In this document: positions 8,463 to 17,328 of the stretch, in pieces
How positions within the stretch are numbered: the stretch's first letter is position 1
Layout of the letters: the number at the start of each line of letters is the position of its first letter
Assembly (NCBI GenBank): GCA_003542575.1
Contig: DPKJ01000003.1
Span: forward strand, 62,001-126,000
Direction of reading: 5' to 3'
Source: Rikenellaceae bacterium
GTDB lineage: Bacteria; Bacteroidota; Bacteroidia; Bacteroidales; UBA932
Length of the DNA stretch: 64,000 nt
The notes under the pieces: generated by a model
What the model saw: only the letters and a program-made list of their open reading frames with translations
The model's database searches: none
What the model was told of the DNA's origin: nothing
Program-made: the position numbers and the translations under genes

Positions 8463-9024
8463 ATTTTTGGCGCACCATCAAGCCCTTCATGTACTGCCCC
8501 GGAGTAATCCCCTCAATCTTCTTGAAGTAGCGGATGAAGTTGCGTTTACTGCCGAATCCTGAGACAATGGCGAGATCATCAATTGTTGTGCTAGATATTG
8601 AATTACTTTTAGAGTAACACTTAGAATTACCCCTTGCGTTAGTCTTATAACTAGTCAAATAAGAAGTCATATTATTTATTGTTGAATCTGTTTTTGCTTT
8701 AGAATAATTCATCATATACTCTTTTGCATAGGCAATCCTGTGAAAATTAATATAATCTGCAAAGGTTGTTCCTTTAATACTTTTAATGGACCTTGAGAGG
8801 TAGGTTCTGTTGGTTCCTACCTCTTTGGCCAGCTTACCTATTTGCAGATTTTGGTTAAGAAAGAGTTTGTCTCTCTTTAACACAGAGTCTGATCTGTAAA
8901 TTATTGAGCTGTTTCTGGTCAGCTTATTATCCTTATTTGTTTTGTGTAATTTTTTATAAATAATCTTAACAATGAGCTGCCCAATCAAACAGAGAATCCT
9001 TCTAATGTCTTGATTCTTTTTCAT
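8461..9024 (-). CDS. AraC-family transcriptional regulator with split DNA-binding domain
   Basis: A 187 aa protein made almost only of an AraC/XylS-type DNA-binding domain. The first helix-turn-helix lies near residues 59-80 (LQIGKLAKEVGTNRTYLSRS), the second near 149-170 (DDLAIVSGFGSKRNFIRYF), followed by the family signature ITPGQYMK. In ordinary members the two motifs are joined by a short linker helix; here about 35 extra residues rich in Ser, Thr, Asn, Lys and Tyr (about 112-147) lie between them. There is no sensor domain. The start overlaps the end of the upstream membrane-bound AraC gene by 23 nt, so the two are co-transcribed and may act as a pair. The insertion raises the possibility of impaired function, but the frame is intact. 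Its targets are unknown. Confidence 0.8.
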   Translation of the reverse strand: MKKNQDIRRILCLIGQLIVKIIYKKLHKTNKDNKLTRNSSIIYRSDSVLKRDKLFLNQNLQIGKLAKEVGTNRTYLSRSIKSIKGTTFADYINFHRIAYAKEYMMNYSKAKTDSTINNMTSYLTSYKTNARGNSKCYSKSNSISSTTIDDLAIVSGFGSKRNFIRYFKKIEGITPGQYMKGLMVRQK

Positions 9025-10147
9025 GGTAAATTTTCATTTTTTGATCCTTGCACCAATCAGCAGGAGATCTTCCGACATAAAATCTGAAAGCAATTGTAAA
9101 TGTTGCCATGGATCCAAATCCCGAAAGGTCACACAATTGCTGTATTGATAATTTTGTATCGCTGTAAAACAGCTTTTTAGCCTCTTCAATCCTGTAATAG
9201 TTTACAAATTGATTGAAGTTATGACCATAGCAGTCATTGATTACTCTTGAAATATATGTTTTATTAGTGTACAAGTATAGCGATACCTCCTGTATTGTAA
9301 TGTCAGACCTTAAGTATGGTTTTTCAGTTTCGAAATACTGAATAAGCCTGTCTCTAATCTCTTCACTTTTGCCCTCATCGGAAATTCTTCTTTCACCGGG
9401 ATATGAATTTTTTATTGACTCATTTTCAATTAAAGCCTCTACCGGATGATACTTAATATATGGGTAAAGCAACTTTAAAATAATCAAATAATTAACTAGT
9501 GAAAGTGCAACTTCAAATCCATTAATTCTTGTCTCTACCTTAACTGAAATAATGTAAAAAATATAAATCAATGATAGTATTATCGCAAGAATTAGCAGAA
9601 ATGCATCATTTAGGAATTTCTGAGATGAGACGGTGTCGTATTTGGCTATTGCCTTAAACAGTTTTATAACACTGAATATAATAACCGACATATTGATGGC
9701 GCTTATCAAGATGATAGTACTTATGAGTGCTTTACCTGAATTAATGCTGTAATTGCTTAGAAACATAATAAGAATTACATTTAATACGAGAGCAAGCAGA
9801 GGTGTCAGAGTATAAAACTTAAAGTTGATCTCTTTGTTGCTAAGATGGACTTTGTTGTAAACATGAATTGGCAGAAAGAGTTGAATCAGGTTTGCTGCCA
9901 ATAGGGGTTTCACATCTACGAAGCCGGAAAAGCCATCATAATATGGCATTACCATCCTGAATAGCTGCAAAATAAAGATACCTGATATTGTTAGAGATAG
10001 CACAATTAGTGTCTGCCTCTCTTTAAAAGGTAACTCCTTCCTGAGGATGCACAAATAGACAATGTAAGCCGAGATCACAAGATAAATCAAAGGAATCAGA
10101 GACTCTGCCTGATGAAAAATCTCTCCCCACAAATTAAAGTTTAGCAT
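9002..10147 (-). CDS. Membrane-anchored AraC-type regulator
   Basis: A 381 aa protein with about seven hydrophobic segments in residues 10-235 and a cytoplasmic AraC-type DNA-binding domain in the last 110 residues. The helix-turn-helix motifs are ITIQEVSLYLYTNKTYISRV and LSIQQLCDLSGFGSMATF; the usual RSPADW ending follows. Membrane-embedded AraC regulators of this architecture are common in Bacteroidota; ligand and targets are generally unknown. It is first in a two-gene unit with the short AraC-type protein downstream. The region upstream (10148-10275, 128 bp) is AT-rich and separates it from the YitT genes on the same strand. The regulatory role is well supported by the domain; what it senses cannot be said. 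Confidence 0.82.
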   Translation of the reverse strand: MLNFNLWGEIFHQAESLIPLIYLVISAYIVYLCILRKELPFKERQTLIVLSLTISGIFILQLFRMVMPYYDGFSGFVDVKPLLAANLIQLFLPIHVYNKVHLSNKEINFKFYTLTPLLALVLNVILIMFLSNYSINSGKALISTIILISAINMSVIIFSVIKLFKAIAKYDTVSSQKFLNDAFLLILAIILSLIYIFYIISVKVETRINGFEVALSLVNYLIILKLLYPYIKYHPVEALIENESIKNSYPGERRISDEGKSEEIRDRLIQYFETEKPYLRSDITIQEVSLYLYTNKTYISRVINDCYGHNFNQFVNYYRIEEAKKLFYSDTKLSIQQLCDLSGFGSMATFTIAFRFYVGRSPADWCKDQKMKIYHEKESRH

Positions 10148-10275
10148 AGTATTAAGTTTAAATTTGTTTCTACCAATTTAAATAAAAATGTAGAAAGAAA
10201 AAACTAAATATCTATGAATCTGTAATTTATCTGATTCTAGGTTTGTTTTCTAATGCTGAATGTGTAAAAGTGGCT

Positions 10276-11175
10276 CTACTTCTTCATTTCATCGAATCCC
10301 TGGCCGTAAACACCCATTACGTTGCCAACAGATAAAAATGCGTTTTTATCGATTTCTCGTACGATTTTAAAAACGAAGTTGCTTTCGGTGCGTCTTACTA
10401 TGACCATTAGCACCTTACCGTGCTTCTTTGTGAACCATCCCATGGCGTCAATTACGGTTACGCCGCGCCCAAGGGTGGTTATGCGGTCGGCAATCTCTTC
10501 GTGATTTTTTGAGAAGATGAATATTTGGATAGATTGTCTGGCACCTGAGAGTATAAGGTCAATGGTGTAGCTTGTTACCCCTATTAATACATAACCGTAG
10601 ATTATGGTTGCCACGCGGCTGCCTAATGAACCTTCGGTTGGTATTAGTATTGCGCTGCCAATGATTATGATGTCCATCATAAGTATTAGCCGGCCGGGTG
10701 AGATGTTGCGGTATTTATTTATTATGAGGGCTATAATGTCGGTTCCGCCTGAGCTGCCTCCCTGGGTAAAGGTTATGGCTATGCCGGCCCCGGCGCAGGC
10801 TCCGCCTATAATGGCAGAGAGCAGCTTGCCGTTCTCTATTGCAATATCCTGAATCAGTTCAGGGGGTATGATTCCTGGAAGGAATTTAAGGAATAGTGTA
10901 ACGGCAAAAATTGCATACACAGTTTTAAGCCCGAATGTCTTGCCCAGTATTTTGAGTGCAAAGGCAAGCAGAATGATATTTATTATAAAGAATGAGTAGC
11001 TTACCTGAAAGCCTGTCATGTAATATATTATTGCAGATATGCCTGTTACACCTCCGCCAACCAGGCCGTTGGGTATAAGAAAAACTACCCAACCGATTGA
11101 ATAGAGCAAAAGCCCCAATGCAATGAGTAGATACTCCTTTATTCCTGTAAAGATTGTTCCGGTTTTCTTCTCCAC
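10276..11175 (-). CDS. YitT family membrane protein (second of a tandem pair)
   Basis: A 299 aa protein with about five to six transmembrane helices (DUF161-type, with GGSSGGTDIIALI in the middle) followed by a cytoplasmic C-terminal DUF2179-type domain of about 90 residues (from about 205). Family members are conserved inner-membrane proteins of unknown transport function. The start is a GTG at 11175 preceded by AAAGGAGGG, a strong Shine-Dalgarno, so the 37 nt overlap with the upstream gene is probably real. It is a paralogue of the neighbouring gene: both have GGSxGGTDIIALI, SPGR, ILSG/ILTG and VYGxGFDxxK at the same positions. Substrate cannot be inferred. Confidence 0.85.
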   Translation of the reverse strand: MEKKTGTIFTGIKEYLLIALGLLLYSIGWVVFLIPNGLVGGGVTGISAIIYYMTGFQVSYSFFIINIILLAFALKILGKTFGLKTVYAIFAVTLFLKFLPGIIPPELIQDIAIENGKLLSAIIGGACAGAGIAITFTQGGSSGGTDIIALIINKYRNISPGRLILMMDIIIIGSAILIPTEGSLGSRVATIIYGYVLIGVTSYTIDLILSGARQSIQIFIFSKNHEEIADRITTLGRGVTVIDAMGWFTKKHGKVLMVIVRRTESNFVFKIVREIDKNAFLSVGNVMGVYGQGFDEMKK

Positions 11176-12044
11176 GATATTTTCCCTCCTTTAATCTGAT
11201 CAAAGCCTTCGCCGTATACACTTGTAATTGACGATACGGTCATGAAGGCGTTTCTGTCTGTGTTTTTAATTATCTCTGTTATCTCCGGCAGTTGCGATTT
11301 GCGCATCACAATTACCAGTACTTTACTATCTGCCTGAGAGTACCACCCCATTGAACTGAGTGCAGTAACTCCGCGCTTCATCTCTTTGGTTACCTTCTCT
11401 GCTATCTGGGCATATTTTGATGAGAAAACAAGTACTTGCACCGATTGTTTATTTCCGGTAAGAATCATGTCTATCACATATGAGAATGATACCATTACAA
11501 TGTAACCGTAAATTACATCTGACAGCTCTTTGCCTGGAATGAAATAGACCGAGCCTATAATTACCAGGTCGCACATCAAAAACACCCTGCCGGGTGATGT
11601 CTCTCTAAATTGCCCTATTATCAGCGCAATAATGTCGGTACCGCCTGTGCTGCCCCCTTGCAGGAATATCATTCCAATACCAATTCCACTTAATGTTCCT
11701 CCAAGAAGTGCATTTATAAGTTTGTCCTCAATATCAGATACCCATGGTATCAGGGGCAAAAATTCAAACATTAGAGCTGCTACAGCTATGCAGTAAATTG
11801 TCTTGAACCCGAATGCCTTGCCCAGTATTAAAAATCCAATTAAGAGGAGAACCCCGTTAATTATAATGTAGGAGTATGCTACCTCAAATCCGGTTGAGTA
11901 GTTGATTACAGATGCAAGTCCGCTCACCCCTCCACCGGCTATCTGGTGGGGAATGAGAAAGGCTGTCCAGCTGAAGACAAAAATAAAGAGCCCTATTGTC
12001 ATTATAACATAGGACTTTATTGTTTTAAATATGCCGTTGTTCAT
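11139..12044 (-). CDS. YitT family membrane protein (first of a tandem pair)
   Basis: A 301 aa paralogue of the next gene, with hydrophobic segments through residue 200 and a C-terminal DUF2179-like domain (VLVFSSKYAQIAEKV through SVYGEGFDQIK). The central motif GGSTGGTDIIALI is conserved. It carries about 18 residues after the usual family end (positively charged, from GGKISWRRK on), and this tail is encoded in the region that overlaps the downstream gene and its ribosome binding site. The two genes probably form a translationally coupled pair whose products could associate. Function of the family is not established. Confidence 0.85.
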   Translation of the reverse strand: MNNGIFKTIKSYVIMTIGLFIFVFSWTAFLIPHQIAGGGVSGLASVINYSTGFEVAYSYIIINGVLLLIGFLILGKAFGFKTIYCIAVAALMFEFLPLIPWVSDIEDKLINALLGGTLSGIGIGMIFLQGGSTGGTDIIALIIGQFRETSPGRVFLMCDLVIIGSVYFIPGKELSDVIYGYIVMVSFSYVIDMILTGNKQSVQVLVFSSKYAQIAEKVTKEMKRGVTALSSMGWYSQADSKVLVIVMRKSQLPEITEIIKNTDRNAFMTVSSITSVYGEGFDQIKGGKISWRRKPEQSLQE

Positions 12045-12054
12045 CTGAGCGTTA

Positions 12055-12840
12055 TTAAATGTATATGTGTGAGCGGCTAAAGGTGACTGCTTTCCCTTTG
12101 ATTATCACCCGCTCCTGAGTGAGGGTAAGGTAGAGTGTCCCTCCCCTTTCAGATACCTGTCTTGCATGCAGTTCTGTCTTGCCAAGTCTTTTTGCCCAGT
12201 ATGGAGCCAGAGTGCAGTGAGCCGATCCTGTAACAGGGTCCTCCAGAATGGTTGCCTGAGGGGTAAAGAATCTTGATACAAAGTCGCAATCGGTGCCGGG
12301 TGCAGTTACAATAACACCTCCGGGATTGATGTTTATTTCATCAAAAATTCCTCTGTTTATCTCCAGTTGTTCAACCTCTTCTTGCTTTGAGTAGATGAGC
12401 ATAAAGTCGCGGGCTTTAAAGATGTCTATCGGCTTAATGCTAAGGCTGTCAAATATCTCGGCAGGGAGTACAGCCTTGTACCCCTCTCTTATTGGAAAGT
12501 TAAGGAGGTACATATCTCCATCTCTTTTTACTGTCAGTTCACCGGAGAGTGAGCTGAATGTTATCTCATCACCCTGGAAGCCCTCTTCGGTAAAGAGAAC
12601 ATGTGCCGAGGCAAGTGTTGCGTGTCCGCAAAGGTCCATCTCAATGTCGGGGGTAAACCAGCGGAGGTTGTAGCCGCTGCCCTCGGGTAAAATGTAAGCC
12701 GTCTCGGGTACGGCGTTCTCTCTTGCAATTTTAAGCAGAGTCCGGTCGTCCGGCTTTGATTCGAGCATAACAACTACAGCAGGGTTTCCGCAAAAAACCG
12801 TCTCTGTAAATGCATCAACCTGATAAGCTCTTAGTTTCAT
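12055..12840 (-). CDS. PhzF family isomerase/epimerase-like protein
   Basis: A 261 aa member of the PhzF/diaminopimelate-epimerase fold family. Signatures: QVDAFTETVFCGNPAVVV at the N-terminus, the catalytic glutamate region AVPETAYI, DLCGHATLASAHVL, and DPVTGSAHCTLAPYWAKRLG near the C-terminus. Most PhzF homologues outside phenazine producers have no known substrate, and no phenazine genes are nearby. I place the start at the ATG at 12840, which overlaps the leuS stop by one base (TGATG), indicating coupling to leuS; a TTG two codons upstream is also possible. It lies 10 nt before the first YitT gene on the same strand. Confidence 0.88.
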   Translation of the reverse strand: MKLRAYQVDAFTETVFCGNPAVVVMLESKPDDRTLLKIARENAVPETAYILPEGSGYNLRWFTPDIEMDLCGHATLASAHVLFTEEGFQGDEITFSSLSGELTVKRDGDMYLLNFPIREGYKAVLPAEIFDSLSIKPIDIFKARDFMLIYSKQEEVEQLEINRGIFDEININPGGVIVTAPGTDCDFVSRFFTPQATILEDPVTGSAHCTLAPYWAKRLGKTELHARQVSERGGTLYLTLTQERVIIKGKAVTFSRSHIYI

Positions 12841-15602
12841 CAGCAAACGATGTTAATAATCTTTTTGGGGACAACAATTATCTTTTTAATGGATGCTCCT
12901 GCAAGATATTTGGCTGTTTGTTCGTTCTCTCTTGCAGCGGCTTCAATCTCCGCAGCGGATAGCGAAGCGGAGAGAGTGAGTTTATACCTCAGTTTTCCGT
13001 TAAAGGATACCGGGTATTCAAAAGAGTCCTCTATTGTGTGTTCTGCATTGAATTCAGGGAAGGCTGCCAGTGATACGCTTTGGGTATGTCCAAGGCGGCT
13101 CCAGAGCTCTTCGCTTATGTGTGGTGCAAATGGAGAGAGTAATATAACCATTGGTTCCAGAATCTCTCTCTTGTTGCAGTTTACTTCGTATAGTTCATTC
13201 AGGGCAATCATAAAGGCACTCACGCTTGTATTGAATGAGAAGTTCTCTATGTCTTCCTGAGTCTTTTTAATTAATTTGTGGAGTATTTTAAGCTCTGCAG
13301 CGGTTGCCCTCTCCTCTGATACACCAAATGTTTTATCTGCAAAGAAGAGCCTCCAGAACCTTTTAAGAAAGCGATGAACTCCGTCTATTCCGTTTGTGTC
13401 CCAAGGTTTTGACTGCTCAAGCGGGCCAAGAAACATCTCGTACATTCTCAGGGTGTCTGCTCCGTAGTTGTCGCAGATGATATCGGGGTTAACAACGTTG
13501 AACATAGATTTGCTCATTTTCTCAACTGCCCATCCGCAAATATATTCCCCATTTTCAAGTATGAATTCTGCATCTGCATAATCGGGCATCCACATCTTAA
13601 AGGCGGCCAGATCAAGTTTGTCGTTATGCACGATGTTAACATCAACATGTATCTCGGTTGTGTCGTAGCTATCTTTTAGCCCAAGTGAGACAAACTTATT
13701 TGTACCCTTAACTCTGTAAACAAAGTTAGAGCGTCCCTGAATCATACCCTGGTTGATAAGCTTGCGGAAAGGTTCCGCTTCGCACACCCTGCCAGTGTCG
13801 TAAAGAAACTTGTTCCAGAACCTTGAGTAAATCAGGTGCCCTGTTGCATGTTCGGTTCCCCCTATGTAGAGGTCAACACTTCTCCAGTATTCATTTGCCT
13901 CTTTTGATACAAGTGCGGTGCTGTTTTGAGGATCCATGTACCTGAGGTAGTATGCGCTGCTGCCGGCAAAGCCGGGCATTGTGCTCTTTTCCAGTGGGTA
14001 ACCGTTGTGTGTCCAGTTTTCTGCCCTTGCAAGAGGGGGCTCTCCACTCTCAGTTGGCAGATATTTGTCAATCTCCGGAAGTTCAAGGGGTAGCTGATCG
14101 TATGTAAGAGGTACTGCTATATCGTCTTTGTAGTAAATCGGGAATGGCTCTCCCCAGTATCTCTGGCGTGAAAAAATTGCATCTCGTAGTCTGAAGTTTA
14201 CCTTTCTTTTACCTAATGCTCTCCTTTCAACCTCATCTATGGCAGCAGGAATCGCCTCCTTTACAGACATTCCGTTAAGGAAACCTGAATTGCACATGAC
14301 TCCCTCTTTGGCATCAAAGCTCTCCTGAGATATATCGCACCCCTCTATCAGAGGAATTATTGGCAAATTAAAGTGTTTTGCAAAGAAATAATCTCTGCTG
14401 TCATGTGCAGGAACTGCCATGATTGCTCCGGTTCCGTACCCTGCCAGCACATATTCTGATATCCATACAGGTATCTTCTCAAGGGTAAAGGGATTTACCG
14501 CATAACTTCCGCTAAAGACTCCTGTAACCTTTTTGGTTTCGGCCATTCTTTCGCGCTCTGTCTTTCTCGATGCATATTTGATGTACTCATCAACCTCAGC
14601 TTTTTGATCTGCAGTTGTAAGCCTCTCCACCCATTCGCTCTCAGGTGCAAGGACCATGAAGGTTGCTCCAAAAATGGTGTCAGCTCTTGTTGTAAATATC
14701 TCAAGATCAAACTCCTCTTTACCGTTTGATACCTTAAAAATCATCTCGGCTCCCTGCGAACGTCCAATCCAGTTCCTCTGCATATCTTTGAGTGAATCGG
14801 TCCACTCCAGTGTGTCAAGATCGTTAAGAAGCCTTTCGGCATAGGCTGAAACCCTCAGTTGCCACTGTTTCATCTTGCGCTGCTCAACAGGATGGCCACC
14901 ACGAAGTGAAATTCCCTCCTTTACCTCATCGTTAGCCAGAACTGTTCCAAGTGCCGGGCACCAGTTCACTGAGGTCTCACCAAGGTATGCAAGGCGATAC
15001 TGCATAAGAACTTCTGCCCTCTCCTTCTCTCCCATTCCATTCCACTCATCTGCTGTGAAAAGGGCTACATCTCCGCAGGCTGCATTGACATTTTCATTAC
15101 CCTCAGTTTCAAAAATCTTTATAAGTGTCTCTATCTTTTGAGCGCTTTGTGTATTGTTGTTGTACCAGTGGGCAAACATTTCAAGAAAAGCCCATTGAGT
15201 CCATTTGTAATATTCAGGTTCACAAGTTCTTACCTCTCTTGACCAGTCATATGAGAAGCCAATTCTATCCAATTGTTCGCGATATCTTGCGATATTTTTT
15301 TCGGTTGTTTTGGCCGGGTGCTGGCCTGTTTGAATTGCATACTGCTCGGCGGGGAGGCCGAATGCATCGTACCCCATCGGGTGAAGTACGTTAAACCCTT
15401 TTAATCTTTTGTAGCGGCTGTATATGTCACTTGCTATGTAACCAAGAGGGTGTCCTACATGAAGACCTGCTCCCGATGGATAGGGGAACATGTCCAGTAC
15501 ATAGAATTTTGGTTTTGAATTATCCTCTTTAACCTTAAAGGTTTGCTCCTGCGACCAGCGGGACTGCCAGTGCTTTTCAATCTCAAGAAAATTATACTCC
15601 AT
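12840..15602 (-). CDS. leuS: Leucyl-tRNA synthetase
   Basis: Class I aminoacyl-tRNA synthetase charging tRNA-Leu (920 aa, the usual bacterial length). The HIGH motif appears as GLHVGHPLGY near residue 46, the KMSKS motif as EKMSKSMFN near residue 696. The CP1 editing domain is present in the middle (TRADTIFGATFMVLAPE and the GTGAIMAVPAHDSRDYFF loop with the conserved aspartate). The anticodon-binding domain and a C-terminal extension follow. It is the upstream gene of a pair coupled to the PhzF-like gene; 40 nt separate it from the M28 peptidase gene upstream. Confidence 0.97.
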   Translation of the reverse strand: MEYNFLEIEKHWQSRWSQEQTFKVKEDNSKPKFYVLDMFPYPSGAGLHVGHPLGYIASDIYSRYKRLKGFNVLHPMGYDAFGLPAEQYAIQTGQHPAKTTEKNIARYREQLDRIGFSYDWSREVRTCEPEYYKWTQWAFLEMFAHWYNNNTQSAQKIETLIKIFETEGNENVNAACGDVALFTADEWNGMGEKERAEVLMQYRLAYLGETSVNWCPALGTVLANDEVKEGISLRGGHPVEQRKMKQWQLRVSAYAERLLNDLDTLEWTDSLKDMQRNWIGRSQGAEMIFKVSNGKEEFDLEIFTTRADTIFGATFMVLAPESEWVERLTTADQKAEVDEYIKYASRKTERERMAETKKVTGVFSGSYAVNPFTLEKIPVWISEYVLAGYGTGAIMAVPAHDSRDYFFAKHFNLPIIPLIEGCDISQESFDAKEGVMCNSGFLNGMSVKEAIPAAIDEVERRALGKRKVNFRLRDAIFSRQRYWGEPFPIYYKDDIAVPLTYDQLPLELPEIDKYLPTESGEPPLARAENWTHNGYPLEKSTMPGFAGSSAYYLRYMDPQNSTALVSKEANEYWRSVDLYIGGTEHATGHLIYSRFWNKFLYDTGRVCEAEPFRKLINQGMIQGRSNFVYRVKGTNKFVSLGLKDSYDTTEIHVDVNIVHNDKLDLAAFKMWMPDYADAEFILENGEYICGWAVEKMSKSMFNVVNPDIICDNYGADTLRMYEMFLGPLEQSKPWDTNGIDGVHRFLKRFWRLFFADKTFGVSEERATAAELKILHKLIKKTQEDIENFSFNTSVSAFMIALNELYEVNCNKREILEPMVILLSPFAPHISEELWSRLGHTQSVSLAAFPEFNAEHTIEDSFEYPVSFNGKLRYKLTLSASLSAAEIEAAARENEQTAKYLAGASIKKIIVVPKKIINIVC

Positions 15603-15642
15603 TTCGCTGCTTTTAAAACAGCCACAAAAGTAATAAAAATTG

Positions 15643-16953
15643 CTATCTCTTTAGTCTGAATTCTACAGGAAGGGAGATTTTGCTCCTTACCGGCTTACCT
15701 CCAATCATAGCTGCTTTCCATTTAGGGGAGGCCTTTATAACCCTCACCGCCTCGTCGTCAAGAAGCTGATCTGCCGATTTATTAATTGTGACATTTGTCA
15801 CCACTCCGTCTTTCTCGATAATAAAATCAACTATTACCCTACCCTGAATACCTTCATTAATAGCCTCGGCAGGATATTTCAGGTAGTGATAAACCCATTT
15901 TGTCAGGAATACTCTCTCATCACCTTTATCGTAAATTGCTCTTCTGTCAACCTCATTTTGGGAATAGACCATTTCGGGATCATCTTCCGGTACATCATCC
16001 TGATCGGCAAATACTGTTTTTTCAAGTGGTTTCTGGGTATTGGCAGCCACCTTCACAAGGTTGTATGTAAAGTGAGCAAGATCTTCCATCACATTGTAAT
16101 TTAGTTTCTCAGGTGTATCCCTTACAGTGTGGTAATCTCTGTGAAGAAGTGTAGTAAAGAGTACTACCGGAATCCCCATTGTTGCAAAGACCCTGTGGTC
16201 ACTCGGAAAATAGTCTGTTGTTCTAATGGTTGGGGTTATCATCAGCGGCATATCTGCAACATCTTTTAGCATTGTAACCAATTGTGCATGAGGCAAAACA
16301 GTATAAGCTGATACGTTTTGTCTGCCTGCAGCCCTGCCTACCATATCAAGGTTTATCATCAAAGAGATGTCATTAACAGGAGCAAAGGCACGATTTGCAA
16401 AATACCATGAACCAGTCATTCCCCTCTCCTCTGCACCGAATGCAGCAAAGATAACCGAACGGCGAAACTCCATTGAGCTCTCCTTTACCATTCTAGCAAC
16501 CTCAAGCATTACCGCCACTCCGGATGCGTTGTCATCTGCTCCTGCAAAGATCATAAGAGAGTCCTTGCCATTAATTTTAATAACTGTAGTGCCCAGATGG
16601 TCATAATGGGCTCCGATAAGAACATACTGATCTCTCAGTTTTGGATCCCATCCCTCTACCACTCCAATAATGTTGGATGATTTTAAGGTGTCACCCTCTG
16701 CAGCAATAATTGAGAAATCCTGACCGGGAGAGGGGTACAAAAGGGTAACATCTGCCTTTAGAAATTCCCGCTCTATGTATCTGGCTGCCTTAGCTTCACC
16801 TGTAGTACCTGCCTCTCTTCCCTTGAGCGAGTCTGCTGCCAGTACGGCTACATCTCTTTTCATACGCAACAGCGCTGCTGATTGAGAGAAAAGCCCTGCA
16901 TAACATACTGTCAGCAGAGCTATTGTTATAATAAATCTTTTAGTCATAATCAT
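15643..16953 (-). CDS. Exported M28 family metallopeptidase fused to a TonB C-terminal domain
   Basis: A 436 aa exported protein. A signal peptide covers about residues 1-24. The M28 zinc aminopeptidase domain has its di-zinc ligands in GAHYDHLG (His116), GADDNASG (Asp140), GAEERGM (Glu pair near 175), LDMVGR (Asp203) and FPSDHRVF. After a linker of about 30 residues the last 100 residues match the TonB_C fold: YPAEAINEGIQGRVIVDFII, then KDGVVTNVTINKS, then DEAVRVIKASPKW and KISLPVEFRLKR. That domain normally contacts TonB-dependent receptors, or occurs on BlaR1-like and other periplasmic proteins in Bacteroidota. The combination with M28 is unusual. It overlaps the VOC gene stop by 4 nt (ATGA) and is likely the last gene of that unit. 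Substrate unknown; aminopeptidase activity is inferred from the intact ligands. Confidence 0.88.
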   Translation of the reverse strand: MIMTKRFIITIALLTVCYAGLFSQSAALLRMKRDVAVLAADSLKGREAGTTGEAKAARYIEREFLKADVTLLYPSPGQDFSIIAAEGDTLKSSNIIGVVEGWDPKLRDQYVLIGAHYDHLGTTVIKINGKDSLMIFAGADDNASGVAVMLEVARMVKESSMEFRRSVIFAAFGAEERGMTGSWYFANRAFAPVNDISLMINLDMVGRAAGRQNVSAYTVLPHAQLVTMLKDVADMPLMITPTIRTTDYFPSDHRVFATMGIPVVLFTTLLHRDYHTVRDTPEKLNYNVMEDLAHFTYNLVKVAANTQKPLEKTVFADQDDVPEDDPEMVYSQNEVDRRAIYDKGDERVFLTKWVYHYLKYPAEAINEGIQGRVIVDFIIEKDGVVTNVTINKSADQLLDDEAVRVIKASPKWKAAMIGGKPVRSKISLPVEFRLKR

Positions 16954-17324
16954 TTTTTTGGTGGTAACACCTCAAGCCAGTAACCGTCGGGGTCATTAAT
17001 AAAATATATGCCCATCCCGGGATTTTCGTAGCAGATGCACCCCATTTGGGTGTGTTTCCTGTGTGCAGATTCAAAGTCATCGGTACGAAACGCCAGATGA
17101 AACTCATTATCTCCAAGGTTATAAGGCCTGTCCCAATCTCTTAGCCATGTAAGTTCCAACTGGTGCTCCGAAGAGCCGTCAGAAAGGTAAACTATAATAA
17201 ACGAGCCATCAGGCTTGGTTATTCTTCTCACCTCATCCAGACCGAGAGCCTCTTTATAAAAAGCCATGCTCTTCTCCAGATCCTTTACGTTTATGTTATT
17301 GTGAACAAATCTGAATTTTGCCAT
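16950..17324 (-). CDS. VOC superfamily protein, glyoxalase I-like
   Basis: A 124 aa vicinal-oxygen-chelate protein resembling lactoylglutathione lyase. It shows the N-terminal HNNINVKDLEKSMAFYKEAL metal-ligand strand, an internal glutamate in EHQLELTW, a histidine in FHLAFRTDDF and the terminal glutamate in DPDGYWLEVLPP, so the four positions used for metal binding are present. I prefer the ATG at 17324, which has AAGGG five bases upstream, over the ATG ten codons earlier. It sits between the PAS gene (4 nt gap) and the M28 gene (4 nt overlap). Methylglyoxal detoxification is the family function; the actual thiol cofactor and substrate here are unproven. Confidence 0.85.
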   Translation of the reverse strand: MAKFRFVHNNINVKDLEKSMAFYKEALGLDEVRRITKPDGSFIIVYLSDGSSEHQLELTWLRDWDRPYNLGDNEFHLAFRTDDFESAHRKHTQMGCICYENPGMGIYFINDPDGYWLEVLPPKK

Positions 17325-17328
17325 ACCC

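Noticed and set aside
12055..12840. Phenazine biosynthesis.
   Set aside because: Only a PhzF-like fold is present; no other phenazine genes occur and the family is mostly unrelated to phenazines.
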